Source of the DNA: Lamellibrachia luymesi
Taxonomy: Eukaryota; Annelida; Polychaeta; Sabellida; Siboglinidae
DNA: 64,000 nt
Reading direction: 5' to 3'
Assembly: GCA_009193005.1 (NCBI GenBank)
Contig: SDWI01000004.1
Span: forward strand, 616,044 to 680,043
Shown here: in pieces, positions 12,607 to 24,600 of the stretch
Layout: each line of letters begins with the position of its first letter
Numbering within the stretch: position 1 is the first letter of the stretch
The notes under the pieces: model-generated
What the model saw: the letters and a program-made list of their open reading frames with translations, nothing else
The model's database searches: none
What the model was told of the DNA's origin: nothing
Made by a program: the position numbers and the translations under genes

Positions 12607-12902
12607 ATGTGCACAGATACTCATCCTCTAGCTGTGCTGATGTGTTCAGACATCCACATGTTATGTTGAATATTTGGTAATATTGCTCACTAATTTCTCC
12701 AGCATGCAAGTTATTCGTTACGTGAAAGAAACAGCTAGCGGTGCTAATTAAACTTACGTCATATTGTTGTTTCATTCTGAGAAATGTTCAGCATGCGGTC
12801 GTGCGTAATTAATTAGCAGCAGATTCACGTCTTATGTCGCATTGTTGACGACGTGTGACATCTTTTATTATCACAGCTCCGACGCAGTATCCACTTAGTG
12901 GA

Positions 12903-12916
12903 GTTGCCATGGTAAC
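12903..12916 (+). promoter_or_regulatory. Perfect RFX-type X-box (GTTGCCATGGTAAC)
   Basis: GTTGCCATGGTAAC fits the palindromic X-box bound by RFX factors, which drive ciliary genes across animals. The Tubby-family gene downstream belongs to a family with ciliary roles, so this could be its promoter. The site is 8.7 kb upstream of the first certain exon, so assignment depends on finding the transcript start. Confidence 0.4.
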
Positions 12917-13031
12917 TGGTAATAGGAAGAAGACTGTGACCGTCGATCCACCTGTCCATGTTGAGCTCAGTTGGACTTGCTTGTGTCTTCGTCGTGTGAT
13001 GCTGAGTGTTTTAGTTGTTGCAAATATTAGC

Positions 13032-13066
13032 ATGAGCGACAATGTAGAAACGCTTCATCGGCGACT
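13032..13066 (+). CDS. Candidate first coding exon for the Tubby-family gene (alternative B)
   Basis: ATG opens MSDNVETLHRR plus two bases (CT), followed by GTGAAA as a possible but weak donor. The exon would end in phase 2 and join the 21617 exon to give ...LHRRL-VGDDEKPPSP. It sits about 115 bp downstream of the X-box, which favours it over the 7725 alternative. There is no independent proof. Without this splice the frame stops at 13070. Confidence 0.3.
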
Positions 13067-13070
13067 GTGA

Positions 13071-13948
13071 AATTATTGGCTTTACTGCACATGTATTCGT
13101 ACAGTCGGCTGTCGAGCCAGCCTCGTCCTTGCGATACGACACAGAACAGGTAAAACTCGTTGTTGCGGTAGCACAGGTAGACACAGGTGTTATTGCACAG
13201 TATATCTGTTAGCTTCAAAGACACCTGTAGAATGTGTTCCCATCACCACTGCCTTAACGAATTTCATTGTGGTCGGTGTAGTTCTTGATATTTGAATGCA
13301 GAATTTGTTTATGATGATATGTTGTGATTATTGTGGTGTTTCCATACACTGTCTCCTGGCTGTTGGGTGCATTCATTAGTCCTCTTCCATCTTGTGTGCA
13401 ATGTCCTTTGTACTGTTGACCAAGCTGATGTTATGTGCAATCCATTGTGGTATGGTTATCAAAATCACCATTCCATGTGATTTGTATGGATTTCATTCAG
13501 TTGTTTTCCTGGGCGTGTCGGTTTTGTACATGTCTATTGACAAGCTATGACCAGCCATCTTGCCTTATTTCCCTGATCCAATTTAGGCACTGTCAATACA
13601 GGTAGCTTTGGTACATCACCCTGACAGACATTTTAATATCTATATTGCTCTATCTTAGTTTATGTGCATAGCTCACAGTTGAGTAGTATGTCTGTATGAA
13701 GGGATGTGAATTCACAACACAGATTACACATTTAATTATGCTCAGTGAAGGGTATTTTACCTTCCCTGGCATAGACATTAGGTTAATGGGATCAAGATGA
13801 TGACAAGAACAAAATTGCAAGAGGGCTCATCCGAGAGGGATATGGATACATGACGCCAGTGAATTCACAAATTTATATATTTTAATTTTGAGTGGTGTTT
13901 CAATATTTACCAGTATCAGAAACTGGCTCCAATGCATGCATACATCCG
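13071..13948. other. Non-coding stretch, nothing recognised
   Basis: Short frames only. If alternative B is right, this is the start of a long first intron. Confidence 0.4.
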
Positions 13949-14021
13949 TGTGCTGCGTGTGTGTGTGTGTGTGTGCTGCGTGTGTGTGTGCTGCGTGTGT
14001 GTGTGCTGCGTGTGTGTGTGC

Positions 14022-14067
<46 letters not shown>

Positions 14068-14192
14068 CGTGTACGCACACACACTCTTGCTGGCATGCAC
14101 ACACCCACACACATACCCACACGCATGCACACACATGCATGCAAACACACTCACACACAGTGATGCATGCATGCACGCACGCACGCACGCAC
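13949..14192. repeat. (TG)n/(CA)n microsatellite complex
   Basis: Long GTGT runs broken by CTGC give a higher-order TGCTGCGTGTGTG pattern. They then switch through GTACGC to CACA and CACG runs. The two halves are reverse complements and could form a hairpin or Z-DNA. The many overlapping Cys-Val or His-Thr frames here are spurious. Confidence 0.95.
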
Positions 14193-14400
14193 ACAGTTCC
14201 GTTGCAACTAGTACAGCAGTAGTGTTGTTATTAATTAGTTTTGTTTGCACGGTGTATGCATGGCTACATGGTCCACCCACACCCAGTCCTAGGTGGCACG
14301 CACTGATGGTACTTGGCGGAACTTCGTCACAGCCTTGTCTATTGATCTGGTGCACTGTTGGTTGCTGAATACACCATACAGGTTCTGCTGTCTTATATAA

Positions 14401-14506
14401 TGATCAATGCTACCTATTATGTATTGATCAATGCTACCTATCATGTATTGATCAGTGCTACCTATCATGTATTGGTCAGTGCTACCTATCATGTATTGAT
14501 CGACCC
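14401..14506. repeat. 24-bp tandem repeat, about 4.5 units
   Basis: The unit is TGATCAATGCTACCTATCAT GTAT with single-base variants. Confidence 0.9.
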
Positions 14507-15880
14507 AGTCAAACCAGTCCAGTTTGGCTGTGAAATAGCGACTGGAGGAGACCCAGTCATTGTATGAGAAATGTAGTTATATTAAGATACTATATCAGCA
14601 TTATAATGACTGAAGACATTGTTGGTCACAGGTAGATATGTTGTGTGTAGACATATATTAACATAACCCAACTATGTACAGGTATGAAAGAAAACACCCA
14701 ACAGATTGGCACAGTCTTTCATGGTATATCAGGTACTGCCGATTGTTCTGGGTTGACCTAGACTGGAATTGGTGTAATGTGTACACTACAAGATTAATTT
14801 AGTCTTTATTACCAGCAACGTACTTAGTGAAACGTGTGTGGCAGCATTTTTACTCTGCCTGAGAATGGTGGGACTTTCTCAGAGATTTAGGTTTTTGTTA
14901 TCAACACATGTAACAATTTGGTAATGATAGACTCTGTGTAGTGAAACATTCTGGGTGTCGTGTGCCAGTGAATAAGGTGTCAAGTTATCTTGGCCAAACA
15001 ATTCTTTCTGCTGGGCTAATGTATAGATAACCCCACATTCTGCAAACTTACATATTGGTCAGCTTACATGCACAGAGACCACAGAGGTTTGAGTGCAATA
15101 GCATATCTAGTAATTTATTTCTGCACTACATCTGTAGTGCTTTCTCTCTCGCCACTTGATTGCAATCGTTGAGAAAAACGGTGTTAAAAGGCCAGTCCAA
15201 ATGCTGTGATGTTGCCAATGGAAAATTAATTTACAGCAAATCCTTTCAAGAGTTGTCTGAAGTCGGCTATTTTTTTAATCAGCTTACCTGGAATAATTGT
15301 CTAGTATGGTATTGAGATCCTGTTTATGAATGTTTTGTATGTATTTTTTAGTATACCAAGAAATGTGATACATGTATTATTATTTCTATTAGTTATTACT
15401 AATCTGTGTGTTTGCTATGGTATCAAAGATAATATGGTCTATTTGTGAATGGTATGATCGGTAAGCTGTTCATTTTGTGTTATATATGATCGGCCATGTG
15501 GAACCGACAAAGTCATGCCTGAGTCGTGCCTTTTACCAGACCTTTCAGTTCACCATTATCTTGGCTGATTAGGTTTCAACAGGCCCGCATAAGGACACCT
15601 TGCTTGGCAGTAACTACGTAGACTATTACTCTACCAATTTGTTGATAAAATCTGCATATGAACAAGAAATAAATTTTTTTTTATAGATTTGTTCAATAAA
15701 TTATTATAAATCAACATTTTTGAGATTTGTTTAATAAATAATGTTAATGGTGGTAGGAAGAATCGTCTGAGTTGTGTCACGGTTGTTTCTGTGGTTGTTC
15801 ATGTTTCCCATTGTTATCCGCAGTGGTTCTTTATGTTCCCAATTGACGAGACCGACATTAACGTGATCATCCGAGTCATT
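14507..15880. other. Non-coding stretch, nothing recognised
   Basis: AT-rich DNA without an ORF over about 65 residues or any repeat I could name. Confidence 0.45.
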
Positions 15881-15889
15881 AGAGATAAA

Positions 15890-16012
15890 AAGTCCCAAAT
15901 GTTGAGAGCCAGGTTTTTACACCAAACATACCCATGCCTGGTCCGGGTCTTGAACTCAGAACTCCGGCATGCAGAGCAGATGTTCTAGCCACCCATCCGG
16001 ACTTTCCCCCAC
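15890..16012 (-). mobile_element. Possible degenerate tRNA-like SINE head
   Basis: Read on the minus strand, GGATGGGTGGCTAGAACAT followed by GAGTTCAAGACCC resembles A and B boxes of a tRNA-type RNA polymerase III promoter. The body is not recognised. Confidence 0.3.
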
Positions 16013-17811
16013 TAAAATAATAGGCAGACGTTCCCCCTGTTTTAGTTAGTAAATAAATATTAATAAATTAATAAAGACAAATATTTCCTTCACTGTATAT
16101 ATATGTATTTATATTTATTAATTAGTCAATAAATATTAAGAAATAATGACACCATATTTCCTTTACTGTTCTGCTGTTTCTTTCACTGAATATTGTAAAA
16201 TTGGTGGTGTGTATGTGTTTGCTGATTTTAAGTCCGTCCGAATAAAAATAGTTTCTAATATAAAGGGGGGGGGAACATCTGCCTGTTCATTTTAGTGAGG
16301 AGAAATGACTGGGAGGAAATGTCCCGGAAGGGAAATCCCTGTATCCCACCTGTTGAACACCTGCCTTCCATTGTGGGGCCTGGGTCCCTTTACATGTCAA
16401 TGTTAATTATCTTAAATGTGACATCCAATTTTCTATAATTCAATCTCACTGATAAAAAGTTGCATATCCGTGCACATAATGTCTCCATAGTTACCATTAC
16501 CAAAGTAGAACTCATTTTAACCAGTCATTTGTAAGGAGGTGGATTGAATGGATTCTGTCTTTCCGCTGTAGTGCAGGTGTAGCACTGGTGTGGAACCATG
16601 CAGCGTCCTATCTTTCAACATGACTGAACTATACACAAGTGTCCGTGGGTCTGATTTCGTCTAATACAGATACCTGTTATCAGGCAATGCATCATGTCAT
16701 CCTGACAGATCAATGTCACAGTGTTTGGACAGCACTCTTGTCAGTTTGTTTGCCAGCCTCTCAGGTCACCTAGGTCACACTGACCAGTCCACTGGACAGT
16801 CAAACTGCCCTTCCATTACCCTGTCACAGATATATTTATTCAGTTAGCCAGTAAGGTATTTATACATTTACTGGTGTCTTAGATAAAATGAGTTCAAAGT
16901 GAGTCTTTCCATGAGATGTTTGTCATTGTCATTCACAAATGTCAACGTTTACCAATTTGTACAGAGTGTGTTCAAAGCCTACGTACCAATTCTATTTAAT
17001 GTCGGTTGCACGTGAAATATTATCACTGTTGCACCATGCAACATCATGCATTGAAATGTTACTCCTAACTACTAACTACTGTTGTTGTGTAACCCTTCAC
17101 TGCGTGGCGCTGTAATACATCAGTATGTTTTTCAATCGGGAAAAGTATCAACATTTTAAAGTACTAATTCAGTTAGTGGAGTGGGGTGTGAGAGTTAGCA
17201 TGCTTTATATGGATCGACTACTCCGCATAGATATTACTATTACTAATACATTTGGAATTTATAAGATGGCACTGTGAGCATTATTATGTTATACAATAAT
17301 GTATAAGTTACTGCCTGTTGTTATATTAGCAAAACCTTTTTAAATTATTGTTTACTGATGCTGACAGGAATCATATTAATCATGCACATTACAAATATAA
17401 TTTGACAAGGAATAACAGTATTATAACATTATTCAAGTTGGGAAAATTACCATTCTGCATGGAATGCTGAATTTTAACATGGCACCAATGTTAAAACATG
17501 GTGTTGAATAACGAAAATATGATTAATATATAATTACAGTTAAAACATTTTGAAGATATGTTTGAATATAATTTATTGTATGTGGTTTTTTTTAAAGTAT
17601 TTATAAAATATTAATTCATTATTAAAGCGTTATTAAAATAACTATAAGTTTTGCAAATGTATTTATGAAGTATTTATACCAATACAAAAATTCAGATGGT
17701 GTAGTTCCATGTTAAGTCAGCCCAGCTTTACATTACAACAGGTATGTTGGTGTGAGTCTATGAGCTGCAGTGGACAGCGCAGGTCACACCAGTGCATAGT
17801 TGGCAGTGATT
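16013..17811. other. Non-coding stretch, nothing recognised
   Basis: AT-rich, with several ATTAATAAAT-like low-complexity patches around 16040-16150 and 17520-17700. No supported gene. Confidence 0.45.
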
Positions 17812-17890
17812 TCTAGTGACCAATGTCACGTTTACCTTGCCAGCCTATATAATCTAGGCTGGCAAGGTAAACATGACATTTGTCACTAGA
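17812..17890. repeat. Near-perfect 36-bp hairpin
   Basis: The left arm (17812-17847) begins TCTAGTGACC and ends GCCAGCCTA. The right arm (17855-17890) is its reverse complement with about two mismatches; the loop is TATAATC (7 nt). A related half-site (GGCAATGTAAACATGACATT) occurs at about 23920, so it is probably a small MITE or a hairpin-forming repeat. Confidence 0.85.
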
Positions 17891-18481
17891 TTACTAAGAT
17901 TACACTGTCTTCCTGGTTGCTTCAACACACGGAAAACTGTTATTGCAAAGTAAACACTGGGCGCTTGTGGCATTCAGTTTTCACCTTAAAATTGACTTCC
18001 TTCTGATTGTGTCCTCATCTAATATGGGTAGTGGAGTTGTCTGAAGTCATCATGGATTCTTACTTTTACTTACCCTAGCATAGACACCAGGTAAAAAGGA
18101 CATACTGTTTTGTTGTCTCATGCAAAATGCATGCATTTCCAATTTCCTTCCAGCCTATTGCTGTCAGTCTTACCTGATTTTTCTTAAGTTTGGTTTACAT
18201 GTATGATATTGTTGCCATGGTGAGGCGTAGGCTACGTCATTACAACAGATCATGGCCATTTCTTATAGCACACCATGTCATTTAAGAATAGGATAAGTTC
18301 TCATTTGGCTCTCTGTTCTGCTCTGACTGGGTTTTTGGTGAATGGCCTGCAACATGGAAACTCGGCCAATCTCCTTCCTCATTGTACATATGTACACTTA
18401 ATAGGTCGAGTACGGCATCTCCCGTAGTCCTAGTTATAGACTGATCCCTGATGTTGTGTGTTTCTGTTACAGCCACCCTCA

Positions 18482-18544
18482 AGTAACAATGTCTAGTGGC
18501 TGGATGGATGGGCCTCCTGGCAGGTAAGACACGCACATGTGCAT

Positions 18545-18579
<35 letters not shown>

Positions 18580-18800
18580 TGCACGCACACATGTAAAGAT
18601 GTCTAATGGCTGGATGTTCGACCTTCCTGGCAAATCAGACATCACATTGAACCAACACGCAACATGCATAAGAGCGCACGCACGACCGCATGCATGCACC
18701 CACTCACACAATAAAAGATGCCTACTAGCCGGATGGACGGCCATCCTGGCAACACAGACATCACATTGAACAAACGCATGTTCACAAACATGTTCACATA
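18482..18800. repeat. About 115-bp repeat, 3 diverged units with CGCA tracts
   Basis: Each unit has AGATGTCTAATGGCTGGATG, then CCTCCTGGCA, then CAGACATCACATTGAAC and an ACGCACGC run. Length differences come from the CGCA tract. Confidence 0.75.
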
Positions 18801-18807
18801 CATCATG

Positions 18808-18808
<1 letters not shown>

Positions 18809-18867
<59 letters not shown>
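18809..18867. repeat. (AC)n microsatellite
   Basis: About 29 uninterrupted AC units. Confidence 0.97.
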
Positions 18868-18870
<3 letters not shown>

Positions 18871-19112
18871 CATGTTCACAAACATGTTCACATACATCAT
18901 GTTTGCAAACATCATATTCATATACACCATGTTCGCATACATCATGTTCGCATACATCATGTTCACAAACATCATGTTCACATACTATATGTTCACATGC
19001 ATCATGTTCACATACATCATATTCGCATACATAATATTCGCATACTATATGTTCACATGCATCATGTTCGCAAACATGTTCACATACATCATGTTCACAT
19101 ACATCATTCTCA
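18868..19112. repeat. 15-bp-type satellite (CATCATGTTCACATA)
   Basis: Repeats of CATCATGTTCACATA and CATCATGTTCGCATA with variants. The long His/Ile/Met-rich frames over it are artefacts of a unit divisible by three. Confidence 0.9.
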
Positions 19113-19309
19113 CTGGTTGAAAAGTTGTTGAAAATGTGTCAGTTGACTGCATTTCAAACACTTTTCGACACTCTTGCAGACTGGAAATGTTAATAACGAA
19201 AAGGGACACTCGGACACTTCTCATCAAACATTGTGTTTAGTTCTGGCAGATAACTTTCATTGATGGAAGCTCTGTGTGCTTTGCATATTGCGTCTTGTTT
19301 TTTATTTCA

Positions 19310-19500
19310 ACATCGTCACATAATATGCTCTTCCTTGTAGTTCCCTTTACAGCTGCACCGCCCCAGCTGTTGTCCTTTTCCACTTCTCCCTACCGGCAGC
19401 CTTCTCCCTACATTTTCAGCCTCCTCAACCTTTCTTACATCCCTTTTTACGCAGTCCTCCCATCTTAACTGTGGCCTATTGCTGCAGTGCCTCAACAAGT
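19310..19500 (-). pseudogene. Possible LINE tail remnant
   Basis: The minus frame reads RPQLRWEDCVKRDVRKVE, which resembles the 'RP..RW.D.V..D' tail common downstream of RT in many animal LINEs and retro-copies. The rest is degenerate. Confidence 0.3.
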
Positions 19501-20570
19501 GGATGCAGTGATAGGGATAGGCCCATCTCCATCGGCACCAAGTGACCTGCCATCATCATTTATCTTCTTGCTATTCTTCCCATTAACCCATTAGGCCCCA
19601 GGATTTTATTAAAACATGCTTCCCTGTTCCCAGGATTTCTGGCAAATTTTTTTGCAATTTTTGCCTCCTTGTGTTAAAAAATCTGTAGAAAAAACTATTC
19701 AATATTGACAATTACAAGTTGTGTTTATTTTGAAGAGTAGTAATTTCTCCACATGCATGTATACATAGAAATAGGATATACTAATAAAATGTTGACATTT
19801 GTTCACAATTTGCAAAGACAAAATAGTAAGTTTGTTAAAACTTTGAAAGTTATTCTACCTTGCGACTGACATTTGACAATGATCCTATGCAACCCAGCGA
19901 AGAAAACGTAGCTATATGTGTTAGCTTTGCACCATTGAAATAATTATCAAATTCTGACAGTTATTTTTCAGTCAGGTTACACCATATTTTATCATGACAA
20001 ATATATAAATAAAAAATTTTGAGATGGCTTGAACAAAACGAAAGAAAATCAAGATTTCCGAAAGGGCAACACATGCACGTAACGAGCTGTTGTTGTTGCA
20101 AAATGTATCCGCTAGGGTGTGGCAAAATTTAGTAGCGTTTAGTTCAGTAGTTATTCGCCTGGATTTTTTTAAATAGAGGGTCCTGTATGCGGCCGGCGGT
20201 GGCAGTTCCAGGACTGCACAGAGCGGCCGTCCGCGGCCGTTGTGGGATCTAATGGGTTAAGCTAAACTGCCTCCCAATCTCTCCCCTAAGCTTGGTGTAA
20301 AATGTCAGCTTGCTAAATCATAAATGTTAATGTCATTGGCATTTACCAATGATATAGTTGAACATGGTTTGTGTTTCCCTCCCAAGGAAAATGTACTCAG
20401 TGTAATATATTACAATAAATTTGAATAATCTATGTCAAATTAGTTTTGCTGTTGAGGATGACTTATATACATGGGGTGACTTATAGTTATATACATGGGG
20501 TGGGGTAAATAAACCTTTTGCGGGGGGAGGGGTAAGATAACTGATGGAGGAGAAGGGAAATAAAATACAG
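19501..20570. other. Non-coding stretch, nothing recognised
   Basis: Includes a short GC-rich patch at about 20187-20242 (GCGGCCGGCGG, GAGCGGCCGTCCGCGGCCG) that stands out from its AT-rich surroundings. No gene is supported. Confidence 0.4.
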
Positions 20571-20577
20571 TAGAATG

Positions 20578-20990
20578 TTCAGTCAGAGCTGGGTTCAGTT
20601 GTAATTGCATAACTTGTAATGTATTACAATTACGATATAACAATAATTATAAAGATATATGACTTGATAGAATAATGTAATTGTGACTTAGTGTAATTGC
20701 AATTGTAATTTACCATTGTAATTTAACCATACCATGCCAGAAAGAATGCACAAATTCACCTAAAATCCGGTCTAAAATTAGCTGTACTGGCACATATAAT
20801 CCTCTTTTATAGAACTGTAGTTGTGCTCAACCAATGAACTATTGCAGTTGACCCTATATGAAGCATAGTAATTAATTTAAACATTATAATTGTAAATGTA
20901 ATTGATTTGTTGTAAAGGTAATTGTAATTGAACTTTTATGGTGCTTTGTAATTGACTATTGTAATTGATAATTGTATTTGCCACTGGAAA
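20578..20990. repeat. TGTAATTG-rich repeat region
   Basis: Dense TGTAATTG/CAATTACA words, in the same style as the AATTG elements at 245 and 3407. A shared end sequence is less clear here. Confidence 0.4.
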
Positions 20991-21616
20991 TTGTGGATGC
21001 CCTGTAACAATGCGGCTTTGTTTAGCAAGAATCCATGACCACCCATGCCTCGACAAGTCCAAGTGTTTTATTTTATCTCTTCAACGTATTGTGTATGATC
21101 TCTAAGAGTGTTCTCGTGCGGTGCAAGAACACTGTACAGTTTAAAGTGTTAACCAAATTCAACAATATTTGTGTTACACCTGAATCCCACAGCCAAGATA
21201 CTACAGCCTGTATGCTTATGCACTTCAGGGTTTTGACCTTTGACTTTCTAGAATATTTCCCGCGCAAGTTATCATATCTGCTGCTCCATTTACTTCATAG
21301 TTTTGCTTACCTTGTTGATGATGGGGTGTTGTTAACATTACAGGTCTGCAAACAACTGAAGACAGAGAAGTTATTTAATTTCTGAACGTTGGCGAATTTC
21401 TTAGTGAAAATATTCATCAAGTTGGAAGAATAAATTAATATAAATTTTTTTCTAACATAGCTATTAAACTTAGAAGAAGTATGGTTGCTGAAAAGTTTAA
21501 ATGAGTTAACTTTCATAGTTGTGCTAGAAAGAAAATGTTGACACACCTGCCTTTCAATTAGATGGGAACATACGACTGAGTGCAATGTTGACGATTTTCT
21601 TGTTTGTTCCTCGCAG

Positions 21617-21680
21617 CGTTGGGGATGATGAGAAACCCCCTTCGCCCAGCACCATCCGACAGAAGAAACTTGACCGACAG
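21617..21680 (+). CDS. TULP3: Tubby-like gene, first certain coding exon
   Basis: The acceptor is CCTCGCAG and the donor CAG|GTAGGT. It reads VGDDEKPPSPSTIRQKKLDR plus Q. The first base completes a codon begun in an unseen upstream exon. The intron after it (2644 bp) holds the 39-bp satellite at 22584. Confidence 0.85.
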
Positions 21681-24600
21681 GTAGGTGTCACCTCCCATGC
21701 CTTTACTGCATGTCTTTTCTTAGCCAACTTATGTTTTCCGCAGCCAAATTGGTGAAAAGTCTTCCATTTTTTAGCCCAACTTAATATGTTTTAGCCATTG
21801 GCAAATGGTTAGTGTGAGCGTAGACATTTTATGGGAATTCTTGACATTAAAACAGTCTTTCTCATAGAAAACTAAAATAGCAAATGTTGATGTGATTTGC
21901 CACACTCCTTAAACATAACAAATAACGTACACAAAACATGATTCACGCACTGCATCTTTGCATCACAGTGATGACAAGATAAACAGAGACGTACAACTGA
22001 GGATATGGCTTGTCCATCCAAAAAAAATCAGTAATTTGGTTCATCCAGTAAATCTGTCGCATGCAGGGTTCAACACAGTCAATTGTTGGTGAGTCTGATA
22101 GATCCCCACGGATACAGACGCCACTGCCCGTGTGCATATCCGGCTAATTCGGCTCTCCAGAGAAGCAGAGCTGGGAAACTATTAACAGCTGATTGGATTA
22201 CGTGATGATGACATCTTACATTACTGTCCAGCATCTCAAAGTGGCCGATTTTGTCTATGACTTTAATGGAATTACAAAGATTTTCACTGGTTAACTGAAT
22301 GGCTGTTTTATGGGATGTTGCGAGTTGACAAGACCTGGGGTCAATTCAGAATTTAATTTGAATTGATAACAAATTAGCTTGAATTTAATTGAAACAAAAC
22401 AGAAACAGATTGAATTGAATTTGAATTGAATCCCACAAAGTGAAATTAATGCATTGAACGAAAATGGAAAAAATACTACATTTTTCAATATACATTTACA
22501 TATAGAAACAACAAAACATGTTATAATTAAGTTACTCTTAAGATTTACTTCCACTGAAAATTAATGCTGTAATATTCACTGACAGATGCTTGAGGTTGTG
22601 CTCAATGCTCACTGAGTATGTGAGACTGTGGAGGTTGTGCTCACTGCTCATTGAGTATGTGAGACTGGGGAGGTTGTGCTCAATGCTCACTGAGTATGTG
22701 AGACTGGGGAGGTTGTGCTCACTGCTCAATGAGTATGAGAGACTGGGGAGGTTGTGCTCACTGCTCAATGAATATATGAGACTGAGGAGGTTGTGCTCAC
22801 TGCTCAATGAGTATGAGAGACTGGGGAGGATGTGCTCACTGCTCAATGAGTATGTGAGACTGAGGAGGTTGTGCTCACTGCTCAATGAGTATGTGAGACT
22901 GGGGAGGTTGTGCTCACTGCTCATTGAGTATGTGAGACTGAGGAGGTTGTGCTCACTGCTCACTGAGTATGTGAGACTGGGGAGGTTGTGCTCACTGCTC
23001 AATGAGTATGAGAGACTGGGTGGTTGTGCTCACTGCTCAATGAGTATGTGAGACTGGGGAGGTTGCGCTATTGTTCATTGAGTATGTGAGACTGTGTAAT
23101 GTGTGAAGTAGTTTTCACATGTACCTTTCTGAGGTTTAATTCCTTGACTTGATAGTAACTTATATATATTCTGCTGAATTTGTAAAATGAATTTGAATTG
23201 AATTGAATAAAAATTAATTGAATTGAATTTGGAATGATACTTTTTTTACAGTAAATTGAATTGAATTTGCGACACTGAATTTATTAGTAATTATAACATC
23301 TTAGTTGGTTAAAAGTAATATCCAAAGAAAGAGTATCACCACTCTGATCTTTCACCTCTTGATATCTTAAAAAAAAAATACATACACAATTTGGCGATTA
23401 ATTAAAATATGCTACCCCCGGTAGGTTTACTATATATATGTAGCTCAGTTAGATGGAGTGGATTCTATGATGTTGCTGCCTGAGGTTGTTGTTTATAGAA
23501 TAAAAAGAATGATTCATTTGACCCAATACAAGCAAATTCAGTTAATACATACAACCATGGTAAGTGATAATTTTGTACATAACAACATTTGGTCAGGAGA
23601 CTTCCTGTAAGACATTGTTAATTTTTGTTGTTGTTGTTGTTGTTGTTAATTTAGATGTTCTTTGATAGTGAGAAATTCAGAGAATTTTGGCATTTTAACT
23701 GTATATCAGTTAGCCAATGAAAACTGTTGTACATCCCTTTAAATTATAAGGTCATGCCGTATGGTATAAGGTCATGCCGTATGGTATAAGGTCATGCTGT
23801 ATGGTATAAACTATGTATATCCTAACATCTTCACTGCCCAAATGTGTTTAATGGACCACAGTTTTTAAATGTAATTTGACCATTATATGTTTATGAATAT
23901 TGATCTGGCCGTTTGGCAGGCAATGTAAACATGACATTCAAGTCAAGACATTCAGACAATAATTAAATTATATGAAAAATGCACACGTAGACACAAGCAT
24001 ATACGCATACATGCATGCATGCACGCACGCATATGCATGCACACAAACACACACTCTCGTGCAGCCCACATACAATACATATTATGCATCACATCTACAT
24101 ACATGCAGACACACACAACTGTTACAATGCACACCCTTGCGCACGCACACACAGACCGGCCGCAGCCCAAAGTGGCAATGAAGTGGTAACTGCAGCCCTA
24201 ATTTGATGAATGCACACGGAGCCTTCGCTCCGCACGTCTTACTTCGGACGTCCCATTAGTGACAGCAGTAGCAATGCCGTTACGCACATTCCCGTCGTCA
24301 ACTTCTGCTGCGTTCTGTCGACAGCGCCAGTTGATGGAGGCAAAGCAACGGAACAAACGCATGCAGCCGGGGATGATGAAAGCAAACGACGACCGACCAC
24401 GGTCCGCTCGCAGTCGGCTCAACGATGACGCCACAAAGCCACTGATGACGGGCACGACCAACAGGGTCAACCAGCAGGCTCCGTATGGTGAGTGGACAGA
24501 GCACGCTATTGATTTTCCCGTGCTAAAAGTTGGGAAGTTCCACCCTGTATGCAAAATTCCCGTTCAGTTTTAATAAAAACTGTTAGCTTAACTCGCTGTC

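Noticed and set aside
13827..14368. Long Cys/Val and His/Thr frames on both strands
   Set aside because: They follow directly from the TG/CA microsatellite.
22538..23051. 153-154-residue frames on both strands
   Set aside because: They are produced by a 39-bp repeat, which keeps all its frames constant.
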